A stretch of DNA of 64,000 nucleotides from Mycolicibacterium tusciae. GTDB taxonomy: Bacteria; Actinomycetota; Actinomycetes; Mycobacteriales; Mycobacteriaceae. The notes beneath the pieces are model-generated. The model did no database searches and was not told the origin of the DNA. It was given only the letters and a program-made list of their open reading frames with translations. Shown piece after piece: positions 49,148 through 56,291 of the stretch (its first letter is position 1; the number at the start of each line of letters is the position of its first letter). A program made the translations under genes and the position numbers. The stretch covers positions 248,001-312,000 of the forward strand of contig NZ_MVIM01000005.1 in the NCBI RefSeq assembly GCF_002086795.1, given 5' to 3'.

Positions 49148-49448
49148 TTCGCGGCGCAGCCGCGAACTTAGCCAGCAACCCGCGAACACCTGGTCAGCGT
49201 CATTCTAATTGTTAACCACGGAGGTGAATCATGGGCGCAACGGTCACCCGGCGCGCGTCGAATATGCGTTTGCGCAGGTCAGAGCATCGCAACTTCGCGG
49301 CATCGGGTCACCGCGAAATGAGCCGCGAAATCGGGGTCCACGGCATTCGCGGCAATGCCGACGTGCTCTAAATATGCCCTCTGACCTGGGGTTCGCGTAT
49401 GTTCGCGGTTTTGCCGATGAACAGTTCCCACTTCGCGGGTGTTCGCGG
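49148..49448. repeat. TTCGCGG repeat cluster (candidate origin iterons or operators)
   Basis: Ten copies of the 7-mer TTCGCGG or its complement CCGCGAA plus one TTCGCGT occur in 301 bp: 49148, 49160, 49180, 49294, 49311, 49323, 49346, 49392 (imperfect), 49402, 49432 and 49442. They lie just after the RepA-like gene, beside an AT-richer stretch (49200-49216), the layout of an iteron-type origin. One similar CCGCGAA lies near 46873. Confidence 0.65.
49231..49371 (+). CDS. Putative 46-residue protein within the repeat cluster
   Basis: A short frame starts at ATG 49231 behind a strong GGAGGTGA ribosome site (4 bases away) and reads MGATVTRRASNMRLRRSEH, then NFAASGHREMSREIGVHGI and ends GNADVL. 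It is basic and helical; no family is recognised. It overlaps four of the TTCGCGG repeats, so the repeats may dictate its sequence by chance. The ribosome site is the main support. Confidence 0.4.
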   Translation: MGATVTRRASNMRLRRSEHRNFAASGHREMSREIGVHGIRGNADVL

Positions 49449-49691
49449 CCCCGCTATAGGGATAGCGGGACGCACCCGAGAGGGCCGGGTTTGGAGGGTG
49501 GCCGTCGAAACCGAACATCGACCTCGACACCGCATCCGACGGGCGCGGTGGCGGCGGACAGTGGCGGCGGACAGTGGACCGGGCGGCGGCGGTGCGGGCG
49601 GGCGGTGGCACCGAAATGACCGCAGCCACACCACAATCCCGTAAACGTCGGGTACTGACGAAGACGGACCTAATTGCCCCACAATGGCCAC
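49372..49691. other. Gap with repeats and palindrome upstream of TerS-like gene
   Basis: About 320 bp without a convincing gene. It contains four TTCGCG copies, a perfect palindrome CCGCTAT-AGGG-ATAGCGG (49451-49468), a tandem 13-bp repeat GTGGCGGCGGACA (49548-49573) and a copy of the 20-bp element repeat (49638-49655). A longer frame running through it (49209-49619) has poor codon use and is not called. Confidence 0.6.
49638..49655 (+). repeat. 20-bp element repeat, copy 2 (partial)
   Basis: CCCGTAAACGTCGGG followed by TACT instead of AAACT, 37 bp before the TerS-like start. It shares its 15-bp core exactly with the copies at 46792 and 54421. Confidence 0.75.
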
Positions 49692-50195
49692 ATGGCCAAA
49701 CCAGGACCGGCGATGAGCCGCGAGGACAGCCGCCGCCGCGCCGAGCGTGCGCGCTGGCTGCGCGGCACCGGCAAGACGTGGCAGCAGATCGCCGACTCCG
49801 AAGGGTTCCGGTCGCGGCGGGCGGCGCAGTTGGCGGTGGCCCGCCTGGTCGAGTCCGAACCCGCCGACAACCCCGCCGCGTTGCGCCGCACCGCCACCGA
49901 CGGGCTGCGCATCACCAAGTCGGTGCTGTTCGCCGGTCTCGCCGAGGCGAAGCAGTCGGGCGACCACCAGGCGGTGGTGTCCTACGCCCGCGCCATCGGC
50001 GACAACATCGACAAGGACGCCAAGATCAACGGGTTGCACGTGCCCGTCGCCCAGCAGGTGGACGTGAACGTCAGCCACGACGCCACCGCCATCATCGACC
50101 GCATGGAGTCCGAACTGCTGGCGTTGGTCGCCCAGCGTGAGCAGCCGTCGGCAATCGCCAGCGGCAACGTCATCGACGCGGAGGTAATCCGATGA
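49692..50195 (+). CDS. HTH protein, terminase small subunit-like
   Basis: A 167-residue protein with an N-terminal basic HTH (TGKTWQQIADSEGFRSRRAA), a helical middle (VVSYARAIGDNIDKDAKINGL) and a C-terminal multimerising-looking region (DATAIIDRMESELLALV). This resembles TerS-like DNA-binding proteins of actinobacterial phages, which recognise the packaging site. The TerL gene is 7.4 kb away, with cargo in between. It could instead be a replication or partition factor. It overlaps the next gene by 4 bp. Confidence 0.55.
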   Translation: MAKPGPAMSREDSRRRAERARWLRGTGKTWQQIADSEGFRSRRAAQLAVARLVESEPADNPAALRRTATDGLRITKSVLFAGLAEAKQSGDHQAVVSYARAIGDNIDKDAKINGLHVPVAQQVDVNVSHDATAIIDRMESELLALVAQREQPSAIASGNVIDAEVIR

Positions 50196-50626
50196 GCACC
50201 ACCACGACCGAGGACGTCATCAAGGCGGCATCCTCAATCGCCCGCGACGTGGCCGAGGGCACGCTGTCGCCGTCGGCGTTGGAGGACCAGGCTGTCGCCG
50301 AGTTGCGCGAGATGGTCGGCACCGTCGCGGGGCCGGACGACCCCGCGTGGTCGCTGCAATGCGACATCGCCCGCCAGGTGCTCGCCCTCGACGGCATCCC
50401 CGCCGACGAGTTGGCCGAGTGGGTGGCCGTCGCGCGCCAACGGGCCGGTGAGGCGGTCGGCACGCCCGGCCCTGCCGACACCCGACCTGACCCGGTTTCA
50501 CTCGTCAGCGTGGCGCACTACCCCGAGACGGCGCAGCCCGATGCCGACATCGCCCCGGCCCGACCACTACGACCCGACAGCGGCGTGGCTGGCGGGCAAC
50601 ACCCGGCGGAACTGACGACGACATGA
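50192..50626 (+). CDS. Hypothetical element protein
   Basis: A 144-residue acidic protein: helical N-terminal two thirds (EDVIKAASSIARDVAEGTLS, WSLQCDIARQVLALDG) and a Pro/Ala/Thr-rich tail from about residue 95. No family, signal or membrane segment is recognised. Start ATG overlaps the previous stop and its stop overlaps the next start (both ATGA), so it is translated in a coupled set with the TerS-like protein and the following small gene. Confidence 0.65.
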   Translation: MSTTTTEDVIKAASSIARDVAEGTLSPSALEDQAVAELREMVGTVAGPDDPAWSLQCDIARQVLALDGIPADELAEWVAVARQRAGEAVGTPGPADTRPDPVSLVSVAHYPETAQPDADIAPARPLRPDSGVAGGQHPAELTTT

Positions 50627-50775
50627 AGCGCGCCGACATCGCCACGACCGCACGCCAAGTCAGGCTGATCCTCGACGCCATCGAGCGCGGGGAGTTGGAG
50701 GCCACCGCGACCGAACGCGCCCGCCTCGAAGGTGCGGCGGCGGCACTCGACGCAATGTCGGGCGGCGACTCTTAA
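50623..50775 (+). CDS. Small 50-residue element protein
   Basis: A short frame, MKRADIATTARQVRLILDAI then ERGELEATATERARLEGAAA and ending LDAMSGGDS, predicted to be one long helix. ATG overlaps the previous stop (ATGA), which supports expression. Its stop codon lies inside the palindrome upstream of the serine recombinase. Function unknown. Confidence 0.65.
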   Translation: MKRADIATTARQVRLILDAIERGELEATATERARLEGAAAALDAMSGGDS

Positions 50776-50796
50776 CGCAAACGGTCGTTTGCGTTA
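50773..50796. promoter_or_regulatory. Palindrome upstream of serine recombinase
   Basis: Eleven-bp perfect arms TAACGCAAACG and CGTTTGCGTTA around a central GT, 13 bp before the recombinase start. It overlaps a TATACGAT -10-like sequence, so it may be a crossover (res-type) site, an operator, or both. Confidence 0.7.
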
Positions 50797-50808
50797 TACG
50801 ATGGGAGC

Positions 50809-51498
50809 ATGACCACGCCCCGCACCCGCCGCCGTCGCGTCCAGACCGCGCCCGTCGGCACCGTCGTCGCCTACATCCGCGTGTCCACCGAGGAGCAAGC
50901 GGCCAGCGGTGCCGGGCTCGACGCGCAACGCGCCGCCATCGCCGCCGAGTGCGACCGCCGGGGCTGGACCATCGTCGGGTGGCACGCCGACGAGGGCGTC
51001 AGCGGCGGCAAGGCCATCGACGCCCGGCCCGCCCTCACCGCCGCCATCGACGCCGTGGAGTCGGCACAGGCGGCGGTGTTGATGGTGGCCAAGTCCGACC
51101 GCCTGGCCCGCAGCCTGCCCACCCTCCTCGACGTGCTCGACCGCACCCAGCGCGCGGGCGGCGTGGTCGTCGCCGTCGATGGCACGGTGGACACCAGCAC
51201 GGCGGCGGGGCGGTTCACCACGCAGATCATGGGCAGCGTGGCCGAACTGGAACGCGGCCTCATCAGCGACAGGACCAAGGCGGCGTTGGCCGTCCGCAAG
51301 GCGCAGGGGGTGCGGCTCGGACGCCCGACCACCGTGCCGCCGTCGGTGGTCGAGCGCATCGCCCGCGAACGCGCCGCAGGGGCGACGTGGGCAGCCATCG
51401 CCGACAGCCTGAACGCCGACGGCACGCCGACCGGCCAGGGCGGATCGAAGTGGTTCCCGAACACGGTGGCCCGAATCCACAAGCGAGTGGCGGCGTGA
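50809..51498 (+). CDS. Serine recombinase/resolvase
   Basis: A 229-residue small serine recombinase: catalytic Ser in AYIRVSTEEQAASG, Arg/Asp motif VAKSDRLARS, helix-E region and a C-terminal HTH (AAGATWAAIADSLNADG) with a final basic segment. It belongs to the resolvase/invertase type rather than the large serine integrases. ATG 50809 has GGGAG just upstream. It is adjacent to a 24-bp palindrome that could be its site and lies right before the cargo genes, which it may have helped acquire (inference). Confidence 0.9.
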   Translation: MTTPRTRRRRVQTAPVGTVVAYIRVSTEEQAASGAGLDAQRAAIAAECDRRGWTIVGWHADEGVSGGKAIDARPALTAAIDAVESAQAAVLMVAKSDRLARSLPTLLDVLDRTQRAGGVVVAVDGTVDTSTAAGRFTTQIMGSVAELERGLISDRTKAALAVRKAQGVRLGRPTTVPPSVVERIARERAAGATWAAIADSLNADGTPTGQGGSKWFPNTVARIHKRVAA

Positions 51499-51543
51499 CT
51501 CCCACGGATAGGCAGGGAGTGCCGGGTCAACCGGCGCGCCACA

Positions 51544-52155
51544 TCAGGAGCGCGGCGGTCCCATCATGCCGCCGGGTCCCATCATGCCGCCGGGTCCCAT
51601 CATGCCGCCGGGTCCCATCATGCCTTGCATCATCGCTGGCATTCCGTCACGGACGAAGCCAGTGACCTCGCGGGCGTGTGCGCGGATCACTTCTATCAGG
51701 TTGGGATCGTCTGCCGTTTCCTCGGCAATCACTCCGGTCGGAGTGAGCGTGAGTTGGCGTCGGTAGCCGCCTGCGTTTCGGAACAGGGTCGGCAGCGTCG
51801 AGCTCATGCACATGACCTCGTCGCCCTGGCCGATATGGGAATACATGCTCGAAACGTGCGCCTGTAGTTGAGCAGTAAGGTCGGGCGAATCTGATTCGGT
51901 GGTGGTGCGCACGCCACCTGGTATTTCTTCCACCGTGCGCCTGATCTCATTGTGCCGAGCGAACATGTCCATATAGACCCGCATGTCCGCTGGCCCGCCC
52001 ATCATGCCGCCGTCGCCGGGTCCGTTGGTGAGCCGGAGGTCCGGCGTCCGCGGTTCGAACACGTTGCGGATGACGTATCCAACGCCAAGAACACTGCCCG
52101 CCGCCAATGCGCCGAGTGCGGCGAGCGCCGCACGGCGATTCATCAACTGCGCCAT
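51544..52155 (-). CDS. Exported MMGPGG-repeat protein
   Basis: A 203-residue protein with an N-terminal RR-containing hydrophobic export signal (MAQLMNRRAALAALGALAAG), a conserved middle (DMRVYMDMFARHNEIRRTVE), and a C-terminus ending in four tandem MMGPGG repeats coded by an 18-bp DNA repeat. A Met-rich tail suggests soft-metal binding. It stands beside a similar-tailed membrane protein and a CDF/ArsR pair, which supports a role in metal handling outside the cytoplasm (inference). Confidence 0.75.
   Translation of the reverse strand: MAQLMNRRAALAALGALAAGSVLGVGYVIRNVFEPRTPDLRLTNGPGDGGMMGGPADMRVYMDMFARHNEIRRTVEEIPGGVRTTTESDSPDLTAQLQAHVSSMYSHIGQGDEVMCMSSTLPTLFRNAGGYRRQLTLTPTGVIAEETADDPNLIEVIRAHAREVTGFVRDGMPAMMQGMMGPGGMMGPGGMMGPGGMMGPPRS
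51558..51621. repeat. 18-bp tandem repeat coding MMGPGG, copy set 1
   Basis: About 3.5 units of GTCCCATCATGCCGCCGG (minus strand codes MMGPGG) within the 3' end of the exported protein gene. The same unit with one change recurs at 52236-52300. Confidence 0.9.
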
Positions 52156-52177
52156 CGTGACCTCACTACGACCAACC

Positions 52178-52573
52178 CTATGGCCGAGGGGTGGTCGGAG
52201 CCGTGGTCGTCGGCGTCTGCTGACCCGGCCACGCGCCGCCGGGACCCATCATGCCGCCGGGACCCATCATGCCGCCGGGTCCCATCATGCCCGGCCCCAT
52301 CTGGCCGTACGGTCCCATCTGACTCGGTCCCATCATCCCCGGCTGGTGATATCCACCACGGAAATTGCCGTCTGAGTGCCTACCGATGAAAAACCCCGAG
52401 AAGAAGATCACAGCGACGATGAACACGACACCGGCGACGATGCCCACCCACACCAAAATCGAGCTCGACCTGTTGCGCCTGCCATCGTCGTAAGGCGATG
52501 GCGACTCAAAGACGCGCCGCTCCCCTACTGCTGCTGCGGCACGTTCTGTCCCGGACTCACGAGATTCGGTCAT
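52178..52573 (-). CDS. Membrane protein with MMGPGG repeats
   Basis: A 131-residue protein (ATG 52573; 145 residues if ATG 52615 is used, neither with a clear ribosome site): cytoplasmic N-terminus, one transmembrane segment (ILVWVGIVAGVVFIVAVIFF), a His/Gly stretch (GRHSDGNFRGGYHQP), and MGP/MMGPGG repeats ending in a Pro/Thr tail. It pairs with the upstream-coded repeat protein; both tails could bind metal ions at the cell surface. No known family. Confidence 0.72.
   Translation of the reverse strand: MTESRESGTERAAAAVGERRVFESPSPYDDGRRNRSSSILVWVGIVAGVVFIVAVIFFSGFFIGRHSDGNFRGGYHQPGMMGPSQMGPYGQMGPGMMGPGGMMGPGGMMGPGGAWPGQQTPTTTAPTTPRP
52236..52300. repeat. 18-bp tandem repeat coding MMGPGG, copy set 2
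   Basis: About 3.5 units of GACCCATCATGCCGCCGG; near-identical DNA to set 1, 0.6 kb away, suggesting recent duplication or gene conversion between the two genes. Confidence 0.88.
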
Positions 52574-52714
52574 CGTCCAATCGTCGCGGACTGTCGAATC
52601 GGAGGTGTAGGGCATTTGTGCCCCTAAAGCGCGGGACAGTGTCGTCTTTGTTCAGTCGCCTCTACCCGGCGACGCGGGACTATGGTCGGTCACTCGGGTC
52701 ATGGCACGGTCCGT

Positions 52715-53359
52715 TCAGTCGTCGTCCTCGACCAGTTCGCCCTCCCAGGCTTCCCTACCTTCGTGAATGGCGAACGCGGCGATGACGAAGCCAGCAACGG
52801 GGTCGAGCCAGGCGGCGCCGGTGAGCGCAAACAGGCCGACGCCGAGCAGCGTGGAAATGCTCAGCAGCACACAGATTTTGGTCTCGGCAGCGTCGGCGAG
52901 GATCAGGTTGTCCTTGAGCTGGGTACCGACCTTCTTCTTGGCGGCAGCCAGCACTGGCATCACGATGATCGACGCCACCAGCAGACCGATGGCCAGCGGC
53001 GAGCTTTCGGGTTCCTCGCCGCCTATCAGGCTGCGGATGCCCTCGATGGTGACGTAGCCGGCGAGCAGGAAGAACGTGCTGGCGACCAGCTTGAGGGCGA
53101 TGCGCTCCTTGCGTTCATCGGCGTGGCCGTGGCGCAGCCGCGCCGACAGCCGGAGAGCGACCAGGACGGCGGCGATGGATTCGATGCCCGAGTCGATGCC
53201 GAACCCGACCACCGACACCAGCCCGGCCATCAGCCCGGCGGTGATGGCGACAGCGCCTTCGATGACGTTGTAGCCGACCGTGAACTGAGCCAGGCGCAGT
53301 CCCCGGCGGGTGAGCCGTTCGGTCTCGGCGGCGGTCAGCGTGGTGTCGGGTGTGCTCAT
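52715..53359 (-). CDS. Cation diffusion facilitator-like transporter
   Basis: A 214-residue membrane protein with about five to six helices and CDF-like motifs (VVGFGIDSGIESIAAVLVAL; ILADAAETKICVLLSIS). It is shorter than typical CDF proteins and lacks their C-terminal cytoplasmic domain. Its stop (GACGATGACTGA-type acidic end EDDD) is intact. It is transcribed with the CmtR-like repressor (its ATG overlaps that stop), which predicts export of Cd, Pb or Zn. Confidence 0.82.
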   Translation of the reverse strand: MSTPDTTLTAAETERLTRRGLRLAQFTVGYNVIEGAVAITAGLMAGLVSVVGFGIDSGIESIAAVLVALRLSARLRHGHADERKERIALKLVASTFFLLAGYVTIEGIRSLIGGEEPESSPLAIGLLVASIIVMPVLAAAKKKVGTQLKDNLILADAAETKICVLLSISTLLGVGLFALTGAAWLDPVAGFVIAAFAIHEGREAWEGELVEDDD

Positions 53360-53715
53360 CAGGTCGTCCTGTCGGTGCCATAGGTCGGGCAGAGGGCGAC
53401 GGCGTTGCCCGTCGCGGTGAGGAGGGTTTCAGCGGACGCCAGCAGGTCGAGCAACTCGGGGCGGGCAAGCGAATAGAACATCTGCCTGCCTTCGGGGCGT
53501 CCGTTGACCAGGCCACAGTCGCGCAGGCAGGCCAGGTGCGACGAAACCGTAGATTGCGGCAGGCCGAGCGCCCGCACTAGGTCAACTACCCGTGCTTCAC
53601 CGCCAGCCAGGTGGCCGACGATGGCCAGCCGGGTCGGATCGGACAGGCCGTGGAACAACGCGACCGCGCCCGCTAAGTCGTCGCGCGTGGCCGGAGGGAC
53701 GCTACTACTTTTCAT
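53359..53715 (-). CDS. ArsR/SmtB repressor, CmtR-like (Cd/Pb sensor)
   Basis: A winged-helix repressor (118 residues from ATG 53715). Recognition helix LPQSTVSSHLACLRDCG carries Cys63 and Cys67, and a third Cys109 lies near the C-terminus (NAVALCPTYG). M. tuberculosis CmtR binds Cd/Pb with Cys57, Cys61 and Cys102, the same pattern, so a soft-metal sensor is likely. A two-codon-longer start at 53721 is possible. Repeats of AACTTCT and ATGATAAC between it and the divergent methyltransferase are candidate operator sequences. Confidence 0.87.
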   Translation of the reverse strand: MKSSSVPPATRDDLAGAVALFHGLSDPTRLAIVGHLAGGEARVVDLVRALGLPQSTVSSHLACLRDCGLVNGRPEGRQMFYSLARPELLDLLASAETLLTATGNAVALCPTYGTDRTT

Positions 53716-53718
53716 CGG

Positions 53719-53770
53719 CATTTCACGATGATAACTTCTCAACGAGATTAATCAACTTCTGCCGATGATA
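53719..53770. promoter_or_regulatory. Candidate CmtR-like operator region
   Basis: The gap between the repressor and methyltransferase genes contains two ATGATAAC copies and two AACTTCT copies in direct order, an AT-rich island in GC-rich DNA. Binding by the ArsR protein is inferred from position. Confidence 0.45.
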
Positions 53771-53800
53771 ACGACGACAGCCGATGAGGCGAGGTATCCA

Positions 53801-54397
53801 ATGAAGCTCAACGCCATCGAACGGGCCGCGATGAACAACCCCATCCGCGCCGCCCACCAACACCGCCGGGAAGCGGCGTGGTTCCGCCGTCTTGCCGGTG
53901 GCGACCTCGCGGGCCAAGACGTGCTCGAAGTCGGGTGCGGTCGCGGCGTCGGGGCCGAGGTCATCCTCGACCGGCTCCACGCCAACCGGGTCACCGCATT
54001 CGACCTTGACGACAGCATGGTCGAGCTTGCGCGCCGACGCCTACACAACCGTCCAGTGTCGCTCTCAGTCGGCGACGCCTGCGAGATCAAACAACCAGCC
54101 GCCAGCCAGGACACCGTGATCGACTTCGGCATCATCCACCACGTTCCGCAATGGCAGGAGGCCGTAGCCGAGATCGCCCGCGTGCTGCGCCCCGGCGGGC
54201 AACTGCTGTTCGAGGAGGTTCCGCGCCACATGCTTGAAACGTGGGCGTTCCGCACCTTCACAGTGCACCCGCGCGAGAACCGTTTCGACGCAGCCGAGTT
54301 CGCCGCCGAACTGGCCCGCCACGGTCTGCACGGCACTGCGCGGATCGAGCAACATCTCGGCGGAATGCTGTTCGTCGGTGCTGCCCGAAAGTCTTGA
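53801..54397 (+). CDS. Class I SAM-dependent methyltransferase
   Basis: A 198-residue Rossmann methyltransferase with motif I VLEVGCGRGVGAEV, motif II-like DLDDSM and IIHHVPQW region. Its length and GIIHHVPQWQEAVAEIARVL fit small-molecule methyltransferases near metal-resistance genes. ATG 53801 (MKLNAIERA) follows AGGCGAGG; an earlier ATG at 53765 is less supported. Divergent from the repressor, it is probably induced with it. Whether it methylates a metal, a lipid or another target is unknown. Confidence 0.82.
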   Translation: MKLNAIERAAMNNPIRAAHQHRREAAWFRRLAGGDLAGQDVLEVGCGRGVGAEVILDRLHANRVTAFDLDDSMVELARRRLHNRPVSLSVGDACEIKQPAASQDTVIDFGIIHHVPQWQEAVAEIARVLRPGGQLLFEEVPRHMLETWAFRTFTVHPRENRFDAAEFAAELARHGLHGTARIEQHLGGMLFVGAARKS

Positions 54398-54420
54398 ACC
54401 GGCCCGGCGGAGGTACGTTC

Positions 54421-54440
54421 AGTTTCCCGACGTTTACGGG
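54421..54440 (-). repeat. 20-bp element repeat, copy 3 (inverted)
   Basis: AGTTTCCCGACGTTTACGGG, the exact reverse complement of copy 1 at 46792. It lies 24 bp after the methyltransferase stop, at the border between cargo and the packaging block. A further weak match (CCGACGTTTAA) lies near 61099. Confidence 0.8.
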
Positions 54441-54529
54441 TTATCTTCCTATCCCACAACATATTTCGGGACACGCCGACGGCGTTAGCCTCGACCGTCG
54501 GTGCACGGTCGGCGTCTATGGTCGCCACT

Positions 54530-54763
54530 ATGCAGACCACATTCCTCACCGACCCTACGTCGCTGACCCCCGCGCAGTGGTCGGGTCGGTTGGCGGCGTA
54601 CCTGGCGCGCGGTCGCGGCAACGATGACCCCGATGTCATTGCGTGTCGGGCGGCGCTGAGCTATTGGCGCGCCCGCCGCGCCATCGATGCCGAGGCGGGC
54701 CAGATCGCGCCGATCCACCTCGACGCTCTGACCGCCCGGTTGCGCGAGGCGGTGGCCCGATGA
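54530..54763 (+). CDS. Small element protein, unknown
   Basis: A 77-residue helical protein (MQTTFLTDPTSLTPAQWSGR, then AALSYWRARRAIDAEAG). ATG 54530 begins the plus-strand packaging block. It overlaps the next start by 4 bp (ATGA), which supports expression. No family recognised. Confidence 0.62.
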   Translation: MQTTFLTDPTSLTPAQWSGRLAAYLARGRGNDDPDVIACRAALSYWRARRAIDAEAGQIAPIHLDALTARLREAVAR

Positions 54764-55479
54764 CCGCCATTCAGGCCGGGGTCATGGCGCGCAACCGCAC
54801 ACCCGCCGCGCTCGCCGCCCAACGCCCGCAGCCGCCGCGCACGTACACCCCGTCCGAACACCGCGAGCGGCGGCGCACCGGGCTGCCCGCCGCCCACTAC
54901 GACGGCACCTGGTCGCTGGCCCGCGAGATCGCCGATGTCGTCGGCCCGTTGGCGCAGCGGATCGCCGCCGACGACCGGCCCACCCGGTTCATGCGCACCG
55001 CTGCCTCGGTGCCGTGGCTGGCCGAAGGCGTCCACGAGGCGGTCGGCGTCATCGTCGGGTGGGTGGCCGAGACGGATGCCCGCCGCCGCACCGCGCACCT
55101 GGCCGACGAGCCGGGCAAGCGCAAGTACGCCATGACCACATTGGTGGACCTCGCGCCGCGCCCGGCGCTGCCCGACATCGCCGACAAGGACATGGCGTCC
55201 GGTTCGTGGGCGGCGGCGGTGGTGGCGATGGCGATGGCCGTCGATGCCGCGTTCTCCGACCTGCTCGCGCACTCTCATCCGCCCAACGCCGCCGCGCTGC
55301 GTGGCCAGCCTTCCCGCTCCGACCAACTGGCGCGGCTGTTGACCCGCACCATCGACCACGCCGCCTTGGCGCTGGAACGGCGTCTCGACCGCGACGACCA
55401 CGGCGACCACCACCCGACCGCCTCGACCGACGCCGACCGCGCCCGCGCCGAACTCGAATCCCTTGGAGTGACACCATGA
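54760..55479 (+). CDS. Element protein of packaging block, unknown
   Basis: A 239-residue protein: disordered basic N-terminus (ARNRTPAALAAQRPQPPRTY), then a helical body (AREIADVVGPLAQRIAADDR, AAVVAMAMAVDAAFSDLLAH) and a charged His/Asp-rich C-terminus. It is not recognised. It is coupled to both neighbours by 4-bp overlaps, so it is likely a structural or regulatory partner of the following capsid-like protein. Confidence 0.62.
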   Translation: MTAIQAGVMARNRTPAALAAQRPQPPRTYTPSEHRERRRTGLPAAHYDGTWSLAREIADVVGPLAQRIAADDRPTRFMRTAASVPWLAEGVHEAVGVIVGWVAETDARRRTAHLADEPGKRKYAMTTLVDLAPRPALPDIADKDMASGSWAAAVVAMAMAVDAAFSDLLAHSHPPNAAALRGQPSRSDQLARLLTRTIDHAALALERRLDRDDHGDHHPTASTDADRARAELESLGVTP

Positions 55480-56291
55480 CCACCGGCCTGCCCGACTTCC
55501 CCGCGACGACCCACACCGCGATGCTGCCAACGCATTTCGAGGTTCCGGCGGTGAACCCGGCCATCCCCGGCCTCTACGCCGCGACGTTCTGGACCGAGGT
55601 GGGCGCGGGCGAGCCGTCGCGTCACCTCAACGGCGTTGAGGTCCGTGGCCCGAACTACGGCGGTGCCGACGCTTCCGGCGTGTGGGGCGCGCCGTGGTGT
55701 TCGGTCCCGCCCATCGACAACGCCGAGCGCAAGGAGGGTCAGCGTCCGCCGATCTTGGACCCGTTCGACCCGATGACGGTGTGGGCGTATGACGAGTGCG
55801 ACCTGACCGAGCCATCGCGGGCCGAGGTGCAGGCGCGTGCGGCGCAGGTGTTCCGGTTGGAGGAACAGCCGACGGTGGAGCGCGAGTTCGCCGCCCGGTT
55901 GCTGGTGGACGCCGCCGACCTTCCCGGCGGCATCGCCATCCGGCCCACCCTCAAGGAGGCTGTCGCCTACCTCGAAGGTGCGATGGCCGAGACGAACACC
56001 GTGGGGTTCTTCCACATCGGCGCGCATCTGCCCGCCATCGAGGCCGCGCTGTTCGCCAAGTCGGGGACGGCCCGGCTGTCGCCGTCGGGGCACACGTGGG
56101 TCGTCGGCGGCGGGTACGTCGCCGGGCTGGGCGACACTATCGTGGCGACCAGCCAGCCGTTCGGCTGGCGCGACGAGGTGCAGGTTCGCACCGCGATTGA
56201 CGAGCGGCACAACACCTTCGCCGCCCTCGCCGAACGCACCGTCCTGGTGGGTTACGAGGCTGTCGTGGCGGCGGTGACGGTGACGCCGTGA
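55476..56291 (+). CDS. Capsid-like candidate structural protein
   Basis: A 271-residue protein. An N-terminal arm (residues 1-60) is followed by a long helix region (AEVQARAAQVFRLEEQPTVE), a loop and beta-rich C-terminal half ending AERTVLVGYEAVVAAVTVTP, which resembles phage major capsid proteins in size and in its last strand. This is a pattern judgement only; no signature motif proves it. Its place five genes before TerL and beside the HExxH protein supports a structural role. Confidence 0.45.
   Translation: MTTGLPDFPATTHTAMLPTHFEVPAVNPAIPGLYAATFWTEVGAGEPSRHLNGVEVRGPNYGGADASGVWGAPWCSVPPIDNAERKEGQRPPILDPFDPMTVWAYDECDLTEPSRAEVQARAAQVFRLEEQPTVEREFAARLLVDAADLPGGIAIRPTLKEAVAYLEGAMAETNTVGFFHIGAHLPAIEAALFAKSGTARLSPSGHTWVVGGGYVAGLGDTIVATSQPFGWRDEVQVRTAIDERHNTFAALAERTVLVGYEAVVAAVTVTP

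Noticed and set aside
49209..49619. 136-codon plus-strand frame in the repeat region
   Set aside because: Its translation is Arg/Gly-rich and spans the palindrome and repeats; the 46-residue frame with ribosome site is better supported.
50809..51498. Serine recombinase as the element's integrase
   Set aside because: It is of the small resolvase type, whereas the tyrosine integrase sits next to attL with all catalytic residues and fits tRNA integration.
51558..52300. Possible CRISPR-like array from evenly spaced repeats
   Set aside because: The 18-bp units are directly tandem without spacers and are in frame, coding MMGPGG.
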